In this document: positions 53,576-64,000 of the stretch, piece after piece
Layout of the letters: each line of letters starts with the position of its first letter
Numbering within the stretch: the first letter of the stretch is position 1
Assembly: GCF_003867075.1 (NCBI RefSeq)
Contig: NZ_CP032544.1
Span: 2,412,001 to 2,476,000 of the forward strand
Length of the DNA: 64,000 nucleotides
Direction of reading: 5' to 3'
DNA from: Tenacibaculum mesophilum
Lineage (GTDB): Bacteria; Bacteroidota; Bacteroidia; Flavobacteriales; Flavobacteriaceae
The notes under the pieces: model-generated
What the model saw: the letters and a program-made list of their open reading frames with translations, nothing else
What the model was told of the DNA's origin: nothing
Databases searched by the model: none
Made by a program: the position numbers and the translations under genes

Positions 53576-53614
53576 AAAAGCACACTGTTTTTTTAAAAAT
53601 AGTGTGCTTTTTTT
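53576..53614 (+). terminator. Intrinsic terminator after tRNA-Leu
   Basis: AAAAGCACACT pairs with AGTGTGCTTTT across a 14-nt AT-rich loop and is followed by a T run. Confidence 0.85.
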
Positions 53615-53724
53615 ATGCGCCTAATTTAAAAGTAGAGAATTATCACTTGCTCAAAAATAAATCTAAACTACATTAATATAAATTATTTCTATTTAAAATC
53701 TAAAAAACATAATTATTTCAAATA

Positions 53725-53732
53725 TAGATTTG
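53725..53732 (+). promoter_or_regulatory. Promoter -7 box of katG
   Basis: TAGATTTG matches TAnnTTTG exactly, 24 nt before the katG start. No convincing PerR or OxyR palindrome was seen around it. Confidence 0.55.
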
Positions 53733-53750
53733 CTGAAAATCAATTAATAA

Positions 53751-56039
<2,289 letters not shown>

Positions 56040-56075
56040 ATAATACAGTACAAGAAGGAAATATTATAAATATAT

Positions 56076-56110
56076 AAACCTATACCAAGATGTTTCTGGT
56101 ATAGGTTTTC
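56076..56110. terminator. Intrinsic terminator between katG and the mobA-like gene
   Basis: AAACCTATACCA pairs perfectly with TGGTATAGGTTT over 12 bp with a 9-nt loop between convergent genes. Confidence 0.82.
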
Positions 56111-56138
56111 TTATTAAATCTAATTTTGTTTGTAGCTT

Positions 56139-57257
56139 TTAAGAGTTAACCTCTTTTATAGCTTCTTTATAATCTTCTGGAGTGTTGATGTTTCTAATTA
56201 AATTATCATCAACCTCAATAATTTCAACATCAGAATTAATTAACATTTTACGAGGACACGAATAACCTTGTGCTAAATAGGCTAATAATTTTCCGTAAGC
56301 TTTTGGTTCGTATATTGTGATTAAAGGTTCAGGAAATTCTTTGTTTTTTCCTTTAACTGTAGTTGCAATTTTAGATGGATTTCTTTTTTGTAATAATAAT
56401 TGAATAAGCTCATTATTTACAAATGGAATATCTGTAGCCATTACCAACCATGCTGAGTTTGGATCTTTTTGAAAAGCAGAACAAATACCTCCAAAAGGTC
56501 CTAGATTTAAATAGGTATCTGGAATTTCATTTGTCGTTTCTGGAGAGGTAGATAAATCTCTTACAGAGTAAAAAGTTTCTAAATTGTTGTTTTCTAGTAA
56601 CTCTTTTACATGTTCTTTTTGAGGCTTTTTATAGTACAATAATTCCGATTTGTCACGACCCATTCGAGTACTTTTCCCGCCTATTAAAACCAACCCTTTT
56701 ACAGGAGCAATATTTTCTTTAATGAGATTATGTATATGATTAGATATTTTATCAATCTCATTAATCGTATAAGAGGTGCTATTTTTGATGTTTGGAAAAC
56801 GTTCTAACAAACAATCAAAATATCTTGAGTTTTTATTCAACTTAACTATAAACTGAATGTTTGTTAATTGATCTAACCTTTTTTTTACAGAAGCTTCTTT
56901 CTCATCATCTAAAATCAAAATTTGTTTCGCCCCTTCGTAATGATTTCCATTAATAAAGACAAAATCGTGATTGTAAAACTGTAAACGTTGTTCGTACTTG
57001 TTTACAGGTGAAGAAGTGTTTATTTGTAAATTTCCTTCATGATGAAAGGTATATTCAGCTAACGTATTTTGTTCGACATCTTTAGCATGTGAAGCGTCGA
57101 AATATCCTAAATTGTATTGTGATAATTTTTTTGAGACTTCATGAACTAAATCAGCAATAATTCTACATTTGGTTCCTAAGATAGCTACTTCATTAGGCGC
57201 AAAATTATCATTATACTTCTTAACTAGATTTGTATGTTTAGTATGTTTTTTATCCAT
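56139..57257 (-). CDS. Molybdenum cofactor guanylyltransferase with degenerate MobB-like N-terminal domain
   Basis: A 372-residue fusion. Residues about 1-180 look like MobB (GTP-binding adaptor) but the P-loop position reads ILGTKCRIIAD rather than GxxGxGKT, so it should not bind nucleotide normally. From about 185 the MobA part starts GLVLIGGKSTRMGRDKSEL, the LxxGxxxRxGxxK signature of nucleotidyltransferases that attach GMP to molybdopterin, followed by NLGPFGGICSAFQ and ATDIPFVN (metal Asp). Start MDKKHTKHTN at 57257 overlaps the moaC stop by 8 bp. An extra upstream in-frame stretch exists and was not used. Confidence 0.85.
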   Translation of the reverse strand: MDKKHTKHTNLVKKYNDNFAPNEVAILGTKCRIIADLVHEVSKKLSQYNLGYFDASHAKDVEQNTLAEYTFHHEGNLQINTSSPVNKYEQRLQFYNHDFVFINGNHYEGAKQILILDDEKEASVKKRLDQLTNIQFIVKLNKNSRYFDCLLERFPNIKNSTSYTINEIDKISNHIHNLIKENIAPVKGLVLIGGKSTRMGRDKSELLYYKKPQKEHVKELLENNNLETFYSVRDLSTSPETTNEIPDTYLNLGPFGGICSAFQKDPNSAWLVMATDIPFVNNELIQLLLQKRNPSKIATTVKGKNKEFPEPLITIYEPKAYGKLLAYLAQGYSCPRKMLINSDVEIIEVDDNLIRNINTPEDYKEAIKEVNS

Positions 57258-57726
57258 TTTTAATATCCGATTTACCACCAGTTTTCTCTACCAATTTCAC
57301 TTCTTGAATCACCATTTTTTGACTAATAGCTTTACACATATCGTAAATGGTTAAACAAGTTGCAGAAGCTCCTGTAAGCGCTTCCATTTCTACTCCTGTT
57401 TTTCCTTCAATGGTCACTTTACAAAAAACCTCTACATACTCATCGTCTACAATATTGATGTCGATATCCACTCCATTGATTAACAAAGGATGACACATTG
57501 GAATAATATCAGAGGTTTTTTTCACTGCTTGAATTCCAGCAATGATAGCGGTTTGAAAAACAGGTCCTTTTTTAGTGATGAGTTCATTATTGGTAAAATG
57601 ACTCACAATTTCTGAACCTAAAAACATAGTAGCTTTAGCAATGGCTGTACGTTTCGTGATTTTTTTATCAGAAACATTTACCATTTTAGGTTGATTTTGT
57701 TCGTTTATATGGGAAAAGTTGCTCAC
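57250..57726 (-). CDS. moaC: Cyclic pyranopterin monophosphate synthase MoaC
   Basis: The 158-residue enzyme turns the MoaA product into cPMP, the first stable intermediate of molybdenum cofactor synthesis. It has KMVNVSDKKITKRTAIA, the active-site HPLLINGVDIDI (after IPMCHPLL), VEMEALTGASATCLTIYDMCK and the C-terminal catalytic Lys segment KTGGKSD. It begins with GTG at 57726, matching the family N-terminus. Overlaps the mobA-like gene. Confidence 0.96.
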   Translation of the reverse strand: MSNFSHINEQNQPKMVNVSDKKITKRTAIAKATMFLGSEIVSHFTNNELITKKGPVFQTAIIAGIQAVKKTSDIIPMCHPLLINGVDIDINIVDDEYVEVFCKVTIEGKTGVEMEALTGASATCLTIYDMCKAISQKMVIQEVKLVEKTGGKSDIKNG

Positions 57727-57753
57727 TCTGTATAAATTTTAAATGTTGAGTTT

Positions 57754-58109
57754 TTAATTTTTAGTTAAACTCTGTTGTGATGTTTTTACAATTGCTGTTA
57801 ATAGCCTAATTAGCTCGTGAATGTCCGAAAGTATATCTGTAATATCAATATTTGTTAAGTCACTTTCTTTTAATAAACGTAACCAATATTAGTTTCTCTA
57901 GCTTCTTTTGAAGAAATAGACATTTTAGAAATAAAGTCTCTCTTACTTTGACCAGCTAAAGCCTCTTCTATATTTGCTCCTATTGAAGTTCCACTTCTTA
58001 AAAGCTGTTTTGAAATTATAAACTCTTTTTCTTGTTGTAGTTTTTTGTACAGAGAAATTATTTTTAAAGAGAATTGAAAACTCTTGCCTTGAACAATACT
58101 TTCCTTCAT
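57754..58109 (-). pseudogene. Four-helix-bundle (23S rRNA intervening-sequence type) protein gene, broken by a one-base frameshift
   Basis: The frame from 58109 reads 79 residues (KIISLYKKLQQEKEF, RSGTSIGANIEEALAGQSKRDFISKM, SISSKEARET) and then stops soon after ARETN. In the family the next residues are YWLRLL. Restoring one T in AATATTGG recovers YWLRLLKESDLTNIDI and a further 35 residues to TAA at 57754, giving about 116 residues, the usual length. So it looks like a single-base deletion, or a sequencing error. These small proteins occur within intervening sequences and as free genes; function unknown. It interrupts the moeA-moaC run. Confidence 0.8.
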
Positions 58110-58143
58110 TTTAAATTTTTAACTCAAAACTAAACATTAATAA

Positions 58144-59340
58144 TTAAAAACCCCGATACGTTAGTATCGGAAAAACACTTCCTTTTTTAAATTCTATCTC
58201 TTCAGTTTTTGGGAGTTCAATAAAACTATCAGCTTCAACCAAACTAGCTAAATCACCAGAACCATTTCCTTGTATTGGAGTTGCATATACTTGTCCGTTT
58301 TCCGAGGTTAATTTTACTTGTAAAAAACAGCTTAGATTAGGTTTAAAAGTAATGTTTTTTGCTAAAGTTGCTGTTTGTTTTTCTTGTTGTACACCTATAG
58401 ATTTATAATACCAAGGATAAAAATAGACCAAACAATTTACAAAGGTTGAAACTGGATTTCCAGGAAAAGCAAACACTTTGCAGTTATCGGTAACACCAGC
58501 CCAAAAAGGTTTTCCTGGTCTTTGTGAAACTCTATGGAATAATTTTTTAACACCCAATTCATCTAAAACTTCGGGTAAAAAATCAAACTTACCTTTACTA
58601 ACAGCACCACTAAATAAAAGCACGTCATATTCTTGTAGAAAAGACGCTATATTTTCTTTTAAAATTTGTTTTTCATCAGTAATATTAGCTGTATCTGCTG
58701 GGATTTTTAAATCGTTCAATAAGGAAACTAATGTGTATACATTGCTTCTACGAATTTGGTGGTCTAACGGATATTCATTTACATCAACCAATTCATCACC
58801 TGTAGAAACAATCATTACTTTAGGTTGTTTGGCAACTTTAACAGTGGCTTTACCTACAGTAGCTAAAACCCCTATTTCAGCAGCAGAAATTATAGTGTTC
58901 TTTTTTATTAGAATTGTACCTTCACTTTTATCAGAACCCTGTATGTGTATGTTTTGTCCTTCTTTAATTTCATCAATAGTAATAGTAGCTACTAGCGTAT
59001 TAATATCAACATCTTCATAGCGAATTACCGTATCAGTATTGTTAGGTAATACAGCTCCTGTCATTACCTCATAACAGTTGGCGGCATTATCTAGTGTTTG
59101 TTGTGGACTTCCAGCAGCTTGGATTCCTTCAATTTTAAAATCGCGAACACCGTGCTCAAAAAAACGATGATTGATAGCAATACCATCCATTGCCACTCGG
59201 TTGAATGGAGGAAAATCTCTATCAGCAACAATATCTTCCTTTAAAACTCTTCCGACAGCTTCTAAAAAAGGAATTTCTTCAATTCCGAAATCTTGTGTGT
59301 TTTCTAAAACTATATGTTTGGCTTCTTCTACTGTTATCAT
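58144..59340 (-). CDS. moeA: Molybdopterin molybdotransferase
   Basis: The 398-residue enzyme inserts molybdate into molybdopterin. It has the signature NRVAMDGIAIN (the family's DG-x-A loop), NTDTVIRYEDV, STGDELVD and SGAVSKGKFDFLPEVL (the family's SGGvSxG region), and FPGNPVSTFV near the end. Length is normal. It lies between moaA and the broken four-helix gene, all leftward. Confidence 0.96.
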   Translation of the reverse strand: MITVEEAKHIVLENTQDFGIEEIPFLEAVGRVLKEDIVADRDFPPFNRVAMDGIAINHRFFEHGVRDFKIEGIQAAGSPQQTLDNAANCYEVMTGAVLPNNTDTVIRYEDVDINTLVATITIDEIKEGQNIHIQGSDKSEGTILIKKNTIISAAEIGVLATVGKATVKVAKQPKVMIVSTGDELVDVNEYPLDHQIRRSNVYTLVSLLNDLKIPADTANITDEKQILKENIASFLQEYDVLLFSGAVSKGKFDFLPEVLDELGVKKLFHRVSQRPGKPFWAGVTDNCKVFAFPGNPVSTFVNCLVYFYPWYYKSIGVQQEKQTATLAKNITFKPNLSCFLQVKLTSENGQVYATPIQGNGSGDLASLVEADSFIELPKTEEIEFKKGSVFPILTYRGF

Positions 59341-59408
59341 ATGTTAAAGTGTAACTGTTAAAAAGTTTAATTGTTACATTTTCAAATTATCTAATTGATA
59401 CATTGAAA

Positions 59409-60398
59409 TTACCCCCCAATGGTACTCATACTTTCGGTTACGTTTCCTTTTCTATTTGCTTCAGCCACAAAACCATTTTCAGGCTTTTCTTTTATCAATG
59501 ATAAAAACAAGGCTTTTAAATCTTCATTGCTTGCACCATTTCTAATAAAGTCACGTAGGTTGAAAACGCCATCATCAAACAGGCAATTTTTAAAAGTTCC
59601 TGTTGAGGTAATCCTAATTCGGTTGCAATCATTACAAATAGTACGAGTGAATGCAGGGATTATCCCTATAGTTCCCTTATGATTCTCTATTGAAAAATTT
59701 CTAGAAGTAGATGATTTTTTTGAGGGGAGCTTAGTTACAGTGAACTGAGACTGGATTTCATCTAAGATTTTGTTGTAGTTCCAAACCTCTTCTGCATTTC
59801 GTTGTCCTCTACCATTAAAAGGCATTTCTTCAATAAAACGAACTGCAATATCCTTGTCTTTAGTAAGCTGCACAAAATTGTTAATTTCATCAGTGTTAAA
59901 TCCAGACTGAACAACTACATTCAGTTTTAAATTCAACGAACTTTTTTCTAATAACTCAAAGGTTTTATATACTTCTGGGAAAACATCTCTACGGGTAATT
60001 TTAGCAAACTTTTCAGGGTGTAAACTATCAATGCTTAAATTGATATTCTTTACCTTTTTAAGGTTTTCTATCGTTTTGATGTGTTTGGAAATAAGCGCTC
60101 CGTTGGTCGTGATATTAATATCCTCTAACAAATCATTATACGATAACATTTCTAAAAAAGAAACAAAATCTTTTCTAACAAAAGGTTCTCCACCTGTTAA
60201 ACGAACTTTGTTAACACCCAACTCAGTAAGTACTCGAATTATTCGGTACATTTCTTTGTAGGTAAGTAGCTCTTTTCTTGGAACAATATCAATTCCTTGA
60301 GCAGGCATACAATATTGACAACGTAAGTTACAGCGGTCGGTTACTGCTAAACGAACGTAGCTAATTTGTCTTCCAAAATTATCTATGAGTTTGCTCAT
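59409..60398 (-). CDS. moaA: GTP 3',8-cyclase MoaA
   Basis: The 329-residue radical SAM enzyme starts molybdenum cofactor synthesis from GTP. The N-terminal cluster motif is CNLRCQYC (CxxxCxxC family form) after RLAVTDR, with GGEPFVRKD next. The C-terminal cluster is CNDCNRIRITSTGTFKNC. The protein ends in the conserved double glycine (STIGG), which enters the active site. It is the first gene of the cofactor cluster and diverges from uvrC. moaD, moaE and moeB are not in this window. Confidence 0.97.
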   Translation of the reverse strand: MSKLIDNFGRQISYVRLAVTDRCNLRCQYCMPAQGIDIVPRKELLTYKEMYRIIRVLTELGVNKVRLTGGEPFVRKDFVSFLEMLSYNDLLEDINITTNGALISKHIKTIENLKKVKNINLSIDSLHPEKFAKITRRDVFPEVYKTFELLEKSSLNLKLNVVVQSGFNTDEINNFVQLTKDKDIAVRFIEEMPFNGRGQRNAEEVWNYNKILDEIQSQFTVTKLPSKKSSTSRNFSIENHKGTIGIIPAFTRTICNDCNRIRITSTGTFKNCLFDDGVFNLRDFIRNGASNEDLKALFLSLIKEKPENGFVAEANRKGNVTESMSTIGG

Positions 60399-60464
60399 AT
60401 TGTAAAGGTAGTAAAACTAAAAATCATACCCTTTTAAAAGGGTAAAAAATCGTATTTTCGTAGT

Positions 60465-62261
60465 ATGCCAACATCACTCGAACTTCAAGTACAAACACTA
60501 CCGAACTCACCAGGAGTTTATCAATATTTTGATAAAGATGATACAATTATTTATGTTGGAAAAGCGAAGAATTTAAAGAAACGAGTTTCATCGTACTTTA
60601 CTAAAAATCATGAGAATGGTAAAACACGAGTTCTAGTAAAAAAAATTGTTAGAATAGAGCATGTGGTGGTTGATACTGAAACAGATGCGCTACTTCTTGA
60701 AAATAATCTTATAAAGAAGTATAAACCTAGATACAATGTTTTGTTAAAAGATGATAAAACATATCCGTGGATTTGTATAAAGAAAGAGCGATTTCCTCGT
60801 ATATTTTCTACAAGAAGAGTTGTTAAAGATGGATCGGAGTATTTTGGACCTTATACTAATGTACGAACTGTATATGCATTGTTAGACTTGATTAAAGAAC
60901 TATATCCGCTACGCACTTGTAATTATGATTTAAGTCAAGAAAAGATTGATGCTGATAAGTATAAAGTTTGTTTAGAATATCATTTAGGTAATTGTAAAGG
61001 CCCTTGTGAAGCATACCAAAGTGAAGAGGATTATTTAGAGGACATTAGAGCAATTCGAAATATCATAAAAGGAAATTTTAAAGAAAGTTTACAGCAGTTT
61101 GAAAAAATAATGTTTGATTTAGCTGCAGATATGCGATTTGAAGAAGCACAAAAAATCAAAGAAAAGTTAGCTTCTTTACAAAACTATCAAGCTAAATCAA
61201 CTATAGTAAATCCATCAATTAATAATGTAGATGTGTTTTCTATTATTTCTGACGAGTCGCATGGATATGCAAACTTTTTCAAGATAATGAACGGTTCAAT
61301 TGTACAATCCTATACCACAGAAATTAAGAAAAAACTAGAAGAGACAGATAAAGATCTTTTAGAGTTGTTTATTATTGAAACTCGTCAACGATTTAACTCG
61401 TTATCAAGAGAAATTTTTGTTCCTTTTAAAGTAAATGTTGGTAAAGATATTAAAGTAACCATACCTAAATTAGGAGACAAAAAGCGTATTGTTGAATTGT
61501 CTGAACGTAATGCAAAGTTTTATCGTCAAGAACAGTTTAAGCAAATAAAGATTGTAGACCCTGATCGTCATGTAAAAAGAATCATGGCACAAATGCAAAA
61601 AGATTTAAGACTAAGAAAAGAACCACGTCATATTGAATGTTTTGATAACTCAAACATACAAGGAACAAACCCTGTTGCTGCGTGTGTGGTTTTTAAAGAT
61701 GGAAAACCGAGTAAAAAAGACTATCGTCATTTTAATATTAAAACAGTTGAAGGCCCTGATGATTTTGCTTCTATGGAAGAAGTCGTATATCGAAGATATA
61801 AACGATTATTAGATGAAAATCAACCACTACCACAGTTAATAGTGATTGATGGAGGTAAAGGACAGTTATCTTCAGCCTTAAAGAGTTTAGATGCTTTAGG
61901 TTTAAGGGGTAAAATAGCTATAATTGGTATTGCAAAAAGATTAGAAGAAATTTTTTACCCTGGAGACCCTATTCCGCTATATCTAGATAAAAAATCAGAA
62001 ACACTTAAAATAATTCAGTACCTACGTAACGAAGCTCACCGTTTTGGAATTACTTTCCATAGAAACAAAAGAAGTAAAAGTGCTATACAATCAGAATTAG
62101 AGCAAATTCCAGATGTAGGAAAGCAAACTATTACAAACTTACTACGTAAGTTTAAATCAGCTAAAAGAGTAAAATCAGCTACTTTTGAAGAATTAAAAGA
62201 AGTGGTTGGGAATGCTAGGGCTCAAAAAATATACAAACACTATCATAAAAAAGGGAAATGA
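60465..62261 (+). CDS. uvrC: Excinuclease ABC subunit C
   Basis: The 598-residue nuclease makes both cuts in nucleotide excision repair. It has the GIY-YIG domain near the N-terminus (SPGVYQYFDKDDTIIYVGKAKNLKKR), the UVR motif (DMRFEEAQKIKEKLASL, near 220), the RNase H-like C-terminal nuclease with IECFDNSNIQG and VIDGGKGQLSSAL, and tandem helix-hairpin-helix at the end (IPDVGKQTITNLLRKF). TATTTTCG at 60452-60459 is a near-consensus -7 box. Its stop overlaps the patatin start (ATGA). Confidence 0.97.
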   Translation: MPTSLELQVQTLPNSPGVYQYFDKDDTIIYVGKAKNLKKRVSSYFTKNHENGKTRVLVKKIVRIEHVVVDTETDALLLENNLIKKYKPRYNVLLKDDKTYPWICIKKERFPRIFSTRRVVKDGSEYFGPYTNVRTVYALLDLIKELYPLRTCNYDLSQEKIDADKYKVCLEYHLGNCKGPCEAYQSEEDYLEDIRAIRNIIKGNFKESLQQFEKIMFDLAADMRFEEAQKIKEKLASLQNYQAKSTIVNPSINNVDVFSIISDESHGYANFFKIMNGSIVQSYTTEIKKKLEETDKDLLELFIIETRQRFNSLSREIFVPFKVNVGKDIKVTIPKLGDKKRIVELSERNAKFYRQEQFKQIKIVDPDRHVKRIMAQMQKDLRLRKEPRHIECFDNSNIQGTNPVAACVVFKDGKPSKKDYRHFNIKTVEGPDDFASMEEVVYRRYKRLLDENQPLPQLIVIDGGKGQLSSALKSLDALGLRGKIAIIGIAKRLEEIFYPGDPIPLYLDKKSETLKIIQYLRNEAHRFGITFHRNKRSKSAIQSELEQIPDVGKQTITNLLRKFKSAKRVKSATFEELKEVVGNARAQKIYKHYHKKGK

Positions 62262-64000
62262 AAAAGTTATTAATTTTATTACTGCTGCCAACATTTATGT
62301 TGGCGCAAAACCAACCTAAAGTAGGACTGGTATTAAGTGGTGGAGGTGCAAAAGGGATTGCGCACATAGGGATTTTAAAAGAGCTTGAAAAAGCAGGTGT
62401 ACAAATAGATTATATAGGTGGTACAAGTATGGGGTCTATAGTAGGAGGCTTATATGCTTCTGGTTATACAGCCAAACAAATAGAAGAGGCTGTCTTAGAA
62501 ACTAATTTTATAGATTTATTACAAGATAAAGTTTCTAGAAGACAAAAGCCTTTTTTTAATAAAGAACATGGAGAAAAATATGCTGTTTCGTTACCTATAA
62601 AAAAAGGAAGTTTAGGCTTGCCTTTGGGTTTGTCAAAAGGGCAAAACGTGTTGAATTTTTTAACAGAGTTATTAGCGCCAGTTGATGATATTACAGATTT
62701 TTCTAAACTACCAATACCTTTTTATTGTATAGGAACAAATATAGAAACAGGTGAAGAAGAAGTGTTAGAGAATGGCTCATTACCGTTGGCTTTAAGAGCA
62801 AGTGCTGCTTTTCCTTCGTTGTTAAATCCAGTAGATATAGACAATAAATTATTGGTTGATGGCGGTGTAGTTAATAACTTTCCTGTTGATGTAATGAAAA
62901 AGAAAGGTGTTGATATAATTATTGGAGTTAGTGTACAAGGAGAATTATTGAAAAGAGAAGAATTAACTTCTGTGGCCTCTCTGTTAATGCAAATAATTAA
63001 TTTTCAAATGTATCAGAAATCAGACCAACAGGTTAAATTGTTAGATGTTTACATAAAACCAAATGTAATTGACTACAGTGTTATTTCGTTTGATGCTAAG
63101 AAAGAAATTTTAGAAGAAGGAGAAAAAACAGCTAAAATGTATAGAGTGGTTTTTGATAGTATTGCTAAGATGCAAACCAAAAAGAATAGAAGACTAAAAA
63201 TATCACCAAAAAGAAAAAGGTTTTTAGTTGATAGAATTATTATAAAGGGTAATAAAAACTATACTAATAATTATATTTTAGGAAAGCTACAGCTACGTGA
63301 AGGAGATAGTGTGTCTTACAAAGAAATTTCTAAAAAAATAAACACATTAACAGCTTCAAAAAACTTTAAAAGAATAGATTATCATTTTGAAAAATCTTTT
63401 CAAGGAAAAAAATTAGAGATAACTGTAAAGGAAGAAAAAATACAATCTTTTTTAAGACTAGGTTTACATTATGATTTACTATACAAATCAGCAGTACTAC
63501 TTAATTATAATCATAAAAAGCTGCTTTTCCAGAATGATGAACTTTCATTAGATGTAGGAGTTGGTGATAAAATAAGGTATAATTTAGAGTATTTCATTGA
63601 TAATGGGTTATCTCCAAGTTATGGAATAAGAACAAGGTATAATACTTTTAATAGTGATTTTTTATATAATAAAGGGATTATAAATGGAAAGTATAGAGAT
63701 TTTTCAACCTCTTTATATTTGCAAACAACATTTGATAAAAAGTTTGCAATAGGTGTAGGAACAGAACATAAAAACATTAATGCAAGAACAAAAAACATTT
63801 CTACTGAAGGAAAAGAAGATTTTTTTGATAAAAGCAATTATATAAACACTTTCGCTTTTTTAAAATTAGACACCTATAACAAAGAGATGTTTCCAACAAA
63901 AGGGTTTTATGCAGATATAGGTTTTAAGTGGTTTATATGGTCTGATAGAGATAATAGACTGGATGAATTAATACAAGGTAGTGAACCTTTCCATCAGTTT
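62258..64000 (+). CDS. Patatin-like phospholipase with POTRA and outer-membrane barrel (PlpD type), right end missing
   Basis: An open frame of 581 codons starting at the ATG that overlaps the uvrC stop and running off the window. Signal peptide MKKLLILLLLPTFMLAQ is followed by a patatin domain (about 21-200) with oxyanion loop SGGGAKG, nucleophile Ser in GGTSMGS and catalytic Asp in LLVDGGVV, then a POTRA-like domain (about 325-395, VDRIIIKGNKNYTNNYI) and a BamA/TpsB-type barrel (from about 400). This matches type Vd/PlpD-like proteins, in which the barrel helps surface display of the lipase. Co-transcribed with uvrC by position. Confidence 0.9.
   Translation, partial: MKKLLILLLLPTFMLAQNQPKVGLVLSGGGAKGIAHIGILKELEKAGVQIDYIGGTSMGSIVGGLYASGYTAKQIEEAVLETNFIDLLQDKVSRRQKPFFNKEHGEKYAVSLPIKKGSLGLPLGLSKGQNVLNFLTELLAPVDDITDFSKLPIPFYCIGTNIETGEEEVLENGSLPLALRASAAFPSLLNPVDIDNKLLVDGGVVNNFPVDVMKKKGVDIIIGVSVQGELLKREELTSVASLLMQIINFQMYQKSDQQVKLLDVYIKPNVIDYSVISFDAKKEILEEGEKTAKMYRVVFDSIAKMQTKKNRRLKISPKRKRFLVDRIIIKGNKNYTNNYILGKLQLREGDSVSYKEISKKINTLTASKNFKRIDYHFEKSFQGKKLEITVKEEKIQSFLRLGLHYDLLYKSAVLLNYNHKKLLFQNDELSLDVGVGDKIRYNLEYFIDNGLSPSYGIRTRYNTFNSDFLYNKGIINGKYRDFSTSLYLQTTFDKKFAIGVGTEHKNINARTKNISTEGKEDFFDKSNYINTFAFLKLDTYNKEMFPTKGFYADIGFKWFIWSDRDNRLDELIQGSEPFHQF

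Noticed and set aside
53458..53676. 72-codon ORF spanning the tRNA-Leu gene
   Set aside because: It runs through the whole tRNA and its terminator; it is a chance frame.
58478..59020. 180-codon rightward ORF inside moeA
   Set aside because: Antisense shadow of moeA; composition follows the complementary codons of the real gene.

Overview
The window is visibly AT-rich and comes from the chromosome of a marine-type member of the Flavobacteriaceae (Bacteroidota), close in style to Tenacibaculum and relatives. Three lines of evidence support this: (1) many genes are preceded by the Bacteroidota -7 promoter box TAnnTTTG and lack a strong Shine-Dalgarno; (2) three huge secreted proteins end in a type IX secretion (T9SS) type A sorting domain; (3) there are lineage-typical families (HU/SPOR protein, DUF4292 lipoprotein, DUF4153, AI-2E permease, EnvC-like protein, S41 protease next to rnpA). 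No insertion sequence, prophage, rRNA operon or CRISPR array was seen.

Layout. 1-10.2 kb: an unknown gene and dprA, an HU/SPOR protein, a thioesterase, then a leftward run of envelope genes (AI-2E permease, EnvC-like LytM protein, DUF4292 lipoprotein, TPR protein, sugar nucleotidyltransferase) and a double-ATPase ABC protein. 10.5-21.2 kb: three rightward genes for T9SS-exported proteins (M43 protease, M4 thermolysin-like protease, Asp-box beta-propeller) sharing FN3 and GEVED modules. 21.3-36.6 kb: housekeeping and regulation (ABC-F ATPase, exonuclease, PhoB/PhoR-like pair, purD, a DUF6909-like protein with a phosphorylase-like C-terminus, S41 protease, rnpA, glutaryl-CoA dehydrogenase-like enzyme, PNPOx-like protein, glpK) plus an overlooked 44-residue membrane protein.

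36.6-40.0 kb is the most unusual part. A two-component system (TPR-containing histidine kinase and a response regulator with a divergent LuxR-like output domain) is preceded by a 38-residue Gly/Asp-rich peptide gene. It is followed by three consecutive short transcription units. Each unit has a paired CGGAA-type direct repeat with exactly 22 bp spacing, placed exactly 34 bp from a -7 box, and each ends in a strong hairpin terminator. One unit encodes a 33-residue cationic peptide; the other two look ORF-less. I propose this as an undescribed peptide/small-RNA signalling cassette.

40.2-53.4 kb: trmH-type methyltransferase, mutS, folE, a divergent merC/Fur-family pair with a 7-1-7 palindrome over the merC promoter, MATE exporter, enoyl-CoA hydratase, a sterol desaturase/AraC/secreted-protein locus in which a 19-bp motif occurs at three promoters, a 32-residue membrane protein, queD, pth, rplY and prs. 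53.5-64.0 kb: tRNA-Leu(CAA), a catalase-peroxidase with a lipoprotein signal, a molybdenum-cofactor cluster (moaA, moeA, a frameshifted four-helix-bundle gene, moaC, a MobB-like/MobA fusion), uvrC, and a patatin-type outer-membrane protein that runs off the right edge.

All function calls are made from reading the sequence and from memory of protein families. No search was run.
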